From NCBI RefSeq assembly GCF_027111275.1, contig NZ_CP114286.1, forward strand, positions 4,946,501-5,010,500: 64,000 nucleotides of DNA, read 5' to 3'. Source of the stretch: Flavobacterium luteolum. GTDB taxonomy: Bacteria; Bacteroidota; Bacteroidia; Flavobacteriales; Flavobacteriaceae. This document shows, in pieces, positions 61,655-64,000 of this stretch (position 1 is the stretch's first letter; each line of letters begins with the position of its first letter). A program made the translations under genes and the position numbers. The notes under the pieces are model-generated. The model searched no databases. It worked only from the letters and a program-made list of their open reading frames with translations, and was not told the DNA's origin.

Positions 61655-63280
61655 ATGAGAAAGAATGTTTATTTGCTTTCATTTTTAGCAATGTCACTAT
61701 TAATAGGATGTGACGATAATAATGACAACAAAAATGACGGACAGTCGTCAAATAACATTACTATTACTTCTGATCAATCTACTTTAAATCAAAGGTTAGA
61801 CTTGACTAATTCAGGAGTAATTTCGATCGAAAATGGTTCGTTGACAGGGAAATCTGCAGAGACAGCCAACACTTCTTTTCCTCTAGTTCAAATTGCCGAA
61901 GTTAAACCGCCAGTTGATGCTAACGGAAGAACACTACAAGCCAGCCATGTTACGGTAAACGGAAATTATGCTTATGTTTCTTATATTATGAGAGGCGATG
62001 CTTATTCTGGAGCAATTGACGTAATTGATGTTTCAGATCCTTATAAACCAAAATTGGTTACATCGGCTTTAATTCCTAATACAGACATTACATCTCTAAC
62101 TTTCTCTGGATCAAATTTAATTATTGGGGCAGCAAAAGATGTAGACAAAGATCCGCTTCTTACTACAAATCCAGCTATTGTTCTTAATATGGAGTTAAGT
62201 TCTGGACTGCTTACCGATAAATTTAAAACGAATTATTTAGAAAATAGAGTTACAACAGATGTTGCCGCTAATACTTCTAATTATTTTGCTGTAACTGGAG
62301 ATAACGGAAGTTTATTCAAACTAAGCAGCTCTACTAAAGAAATTACTGGAAAAGCTACTGTAGCCGATTTACGCTCTATTGCCTTAACAAGCGACAAAGT
62401 AGTCACTTTAAGCGGAACGAAAGGCGTTAATATTTACAATCAATCTACTCTTGCTTTGCAAAAAAGCTTTACAACTTCAACTGATGTAAGTGGTGCGAAA
62501 CGAACAATGGATATCGACGGTACAAAACTTTTTGTTTCTGAAGGTCCAAACGGTCTTGGCGTATACGATATCAACAGTGGTTCTAAATTACAAAGCATTG
62601 CAATTGCAACAGCTGGAGAAGATAATGTAACAAATGCTGTTTCTTTTAATGATGGCTATGCTTTTGTAGCAAACGGAGCTCTTGGCTTAAATGTTTACCA
62701 ATCTTCAACACAACTTAATTTATTAGGTTCTGTAGGAATTGCAGGTTCATCAAACTATGTAAAATCAAGCGGAAATTATATCTATGTTGCAAGCGGAACA
62801 GGTGGTTTGAAAATTATTAAAATGGAAAAACCAAATGGAACTTTTGCAAATTGCACATCTTACATTGTATACAATCAAGGTAAAGATTTGATTTTGAATT
62901 CTAACGACATAAAATCATACCAAGGAGCAACTGCTATTAATTCGGCAATTATTAATTCTGGTGCTGTTTTAACACATTGTGGTTCAATTACCGTTCAAAA
63001 TAATCTGACTTTAAACAGCGGTGGTACTTTCAACATGACTGGAAGTTTGTCTCAAGGTAAATACCAGCAATCGAATCCAACAGAGTTAGTTATTAATAGT
63101 AATGCACTTTTACAAGTTGAAGGTTCTGTTGTAATTTGGGGGGATTTAAGATTAAACAGTGGTGCAAAAATTAATTTTATTGGAAGCAATTCTTCTATCA
63201 CTATTTACGGAAAAGTTACCAAAGGAAGTAATGTAACGATCACAGGCACTTATAAAGACACCGAGAATAAATTAAAATAA
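61655..63280 (+). CDS. LVIVD-repeat lipoprotein
   Basis: 541 residues. Lipoprotein signal with Cys19 (SLLIGCDDN). Residues 80-400 hold blade-like units of the LVIVD family (YVSYIMRGDAYSGAIDVIDV, LFVSEGPNGLGVYDINSGSK, YAFVANGALGLNVYQSSTQL, YVASGTGGLKIIKMEKP), so a beta propeller on the outer membrane surface is likely. The last 140 residues are short strand repeats (SITVQNNLTLNSGGTFNMTG, SVVIWGDLRLNSGAKINFIG), resembling a small parallel beta-helix. Its role may be binding sugars or surface layers. Followed by a stem-loop. Confidence 0.82.
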   Translation: MRKNVYLLSFLAMSLLIGCDDNNDNKNDGQSSNNITITSDQSTLNQRLDLTNSGVISIENGSLTGKSAETANTSFPLVQIAEVKPPVDANGRTLQASHVTVNGNYAYVSYIMRGDAYSGAIDVIDVSDPYKPKLVTSALIPNTDITSLTFSGSNLIIGAAKDVDKDPLLTTNPAIVLNMELSSGLLTDKFKTNYLENRVTTDVAANTSNYFAVTGDNGSLFKLSSSTKEITGKATVADLRSIALTSDKVVTLSGTKGVNIYNQSTLALQKSFTTSTDVSGAKRTMDIDGTKLFVSEGPNGLGVYDINSGSKLQSIAIATAGEDNVTNAVSFNDGYAFVANGALGLNVYQSSTQLNLLGSVGIAGSSNYVKSSGNYIYVASGTGGLKIIKMEKPNGTFANCTSYIVYNQGKDLILNSNDIKSYQGATAINSAIINSGAVLTHCGSITVQNNLTLNSGGTFNMTGSLSQGKYQQSNPTELVINSNALLQVEGSVVIWGDLRLNSGAKINFIGSNSSITIYGKVTKGSNVTITGTYKDTENKLK

Positions 63281-63300
63281 GTCATTCAAAACATTTATAT

Positions 63301-63337
63301 AAAAGCTGTTAGATTTAATTCTAACAGCTTTTTTTGT
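63301..63337 (+). terminator. Terminator of the LVIVD gene
   Basis: Perfect 13-bp stem AAAAGCTGTTAGA (63301-63313) with 63320-63332, then T-run. Confidence 0.85.
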
Positions 63338-63450
63338 TTGATCGTTTTAAAGAAAGGTATAATTATTGAGCGTTAACAATTCATTTAAATAATCTTACAT
63401 AAAATAATTACTATTTTTGAAATGATTTCAAAAAACACCTAACATTTACC

Positions 63451-64000
63451 ATGCGAAAAATACAGATTCAAATCTTTCTTTTATTTTTTATCGGTTTTCA
63501 GGTTTCATTTGCACAGCAGCCACAAAAACCAAATTCAGTTGAAATTTACAATCAAATCAAAAAGTTAAACTTTTTAGGTTCTGTCTTGTATATTGCCGCA
63601 CATCCTGATGATGAAAATACCAGAATGATTTCGTATTTAGCCAATGATATGAATGCTAGAACAGGTTATTTGTCATTGACTCGCGGAGATGGAGGACAAA
63701 ACTTAATTGGTCCACAATTGCGTGAATTATTAGGCGTCATCAGAACCCAGGAATTAATTGAAGCACGAAAAATAGATGGCGGAGAACAGTTTTTCTCAAG
63801 AGCAAACGACTTTGGTTTTTCTAAAAATCCAGACGAAACTTTAGATATTTGGGACAAAGATAAAGTCCTTGCCGATGTAGTTTGGACAATCAGAAAATTC
63901 CAACCAGATATTATCATCAATCGTTTTGATCACCGATCTCCAGGTACAACCCACGGACATCATACTTCTTCTGCGATGTTGAGTGTTGAAAGTTTCAAAT
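63451..64000 (+). CDS. PIG-L/LmbE-family deacetylase (partial, runs off the window)
   Basis: The ATG at 63451 opens a frame that continues to the window end (183 residues visible). A signal peptide (IFLLFFIGFQVSFAQ) is followed by the zinc motif AAHPDDE at 49-55, with LSLTRGDGGQNLIGPQLREL, and the second ligand site THGHHTSSAM near the end. Such enzymes remove N-acetyl groups from sugars; the export signal suggests an extracellular or periplasmic substrate. The rest lies beyond 64000. Confidence 0.9.
   Translation, partial: MRKIQIQIFLLFFIGFQVSFAQQPQKPNSVEIYNQIKKLNFLGSVLYIAAHPDDENTRMISYLANDMNARTGYLSLTRGDGGQNLIGPQLRELLGVIRTQELIEARKIDGGEQFFSRANDFGFSKNPDETLDIWDKDKVLADVVWTIRKFQPDIIINRFDHRSPGTTHGHHTSSAMLSVESFK

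Noticed and set aside
63666..63920. Minus-strand frame inside the PIG-L gene
   Set aside because: It is opposite a strong coding frame with a clear AHPDDE motif.
1..64000. CRISPR array, prophage, integron or insertion sequence
   Set aside because: No regularly spaced direct repeats, integrase, transposase or phage structural genes are visible; repeats are non-coding palindromes only.

Overview
The window is an ordinary stretch of a low-GC chromosome from a Flavobacterium-like member of the Bacteroidota. Evidence: many start sites are preceded by the Bacteroidota promoter elements TTTG/TTG and TAnnTTTG; A+T is high; genes are spaced by short stem-loop terminators; the gene set is typical of flavobacteria (split menaquinone men genes, a fused ResB-CcsA cytochrome c maturation protein, a DUF3667 protein, YpdA, SelO, a short fold-III arginine decarboxylase beside a deoxyhypusine-synthase-fold enzyme). 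Several intergenic repeat families also look flavobacterial. I see no prophage, integrase, transposase or CRISPR array.

Layout. 1-5.8 kb: small accessory genes (HD hydrolase, two unknowns, Crp/Fnr regulator with an MBL hydrolase, XRE protein, ECF sigma factor, lipoprotein). 5.8-6.3 kb: tRNA-Tyr and two identical tRNA-Val genes on the minus strand; the tRNA-Val unit is tandemly duplicated with its promoter. 6.5-16.4 kb: ABC exporter, proline dehydrogenase, aroB, a polyamine block (short ORF, arginine decarboxylase, DHS-fold enzyme, acidic protein) and recQ. 16.6-21.5 kb, minus strand: DinB protein, PEP carboxylase, Lrp regulator, M14 carboxypeptidase. The carboxypeptidase is divergent from a small XRE regulator, with five copies of one palindrome in and at the edge of the shared intergenic region. 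22.3-27.7 kb: acyltransferase, then a compact plus-strand run (SpeE-like protein, M23 peptidase, lipoprotein, secreted protein, NTF2-like protein) and an APC permease. 27.9-34.9 kb: class V aminotransferase, msrA, selO, ypdA, CYTH protein, OmpA-like protein and a helix-hairpin-helix membrane protein. 35-43.6 kb, minus strand: menC, a TPR protein, a UPF0173 hydrolase, menA, menB, cvfB, menD. 43.8-50.7 kb: thioredoxin-like protein, GNAT, periplasmic glutathione peroxidase, ECF sigma/anti-sigma pair, DoxX, DUF3667. 50.7-54 kb: the ResB-CcsA fusion. 54.2-60.8 kb, plus strand: DUF2520 protein, KdsC-like phosphatase, UbiA-family transferase, Maf, MscS channel, AI-2E-type permease, outer-membrane barrel. 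60.9-64 kb: His/Asp-rich secreted protein, LVIVD lipoprotein and the start of a PIG-L deacetylase.

The men genes together make menaquinone, which fits a respiring organism that also matures c-type cytochromes through CcsBA. Arginine decarboxylase supplies agmatine, and the next gene encodes a DHS-fold enzyme that keeps the catalytic lysine but has changes in the amine pocket; I rank this block and the XRE/M14 operator cluster as the most interesting biology. At the DNA level the most unusual content is four copies of a GCCACAGATT...AATCTGTGGC inverted repeat, one of which overlaps the only plausible start codons of a TPR gene, plus other palindromic intergenic elements. All family calls were made by eye from motifs; no database search was run.
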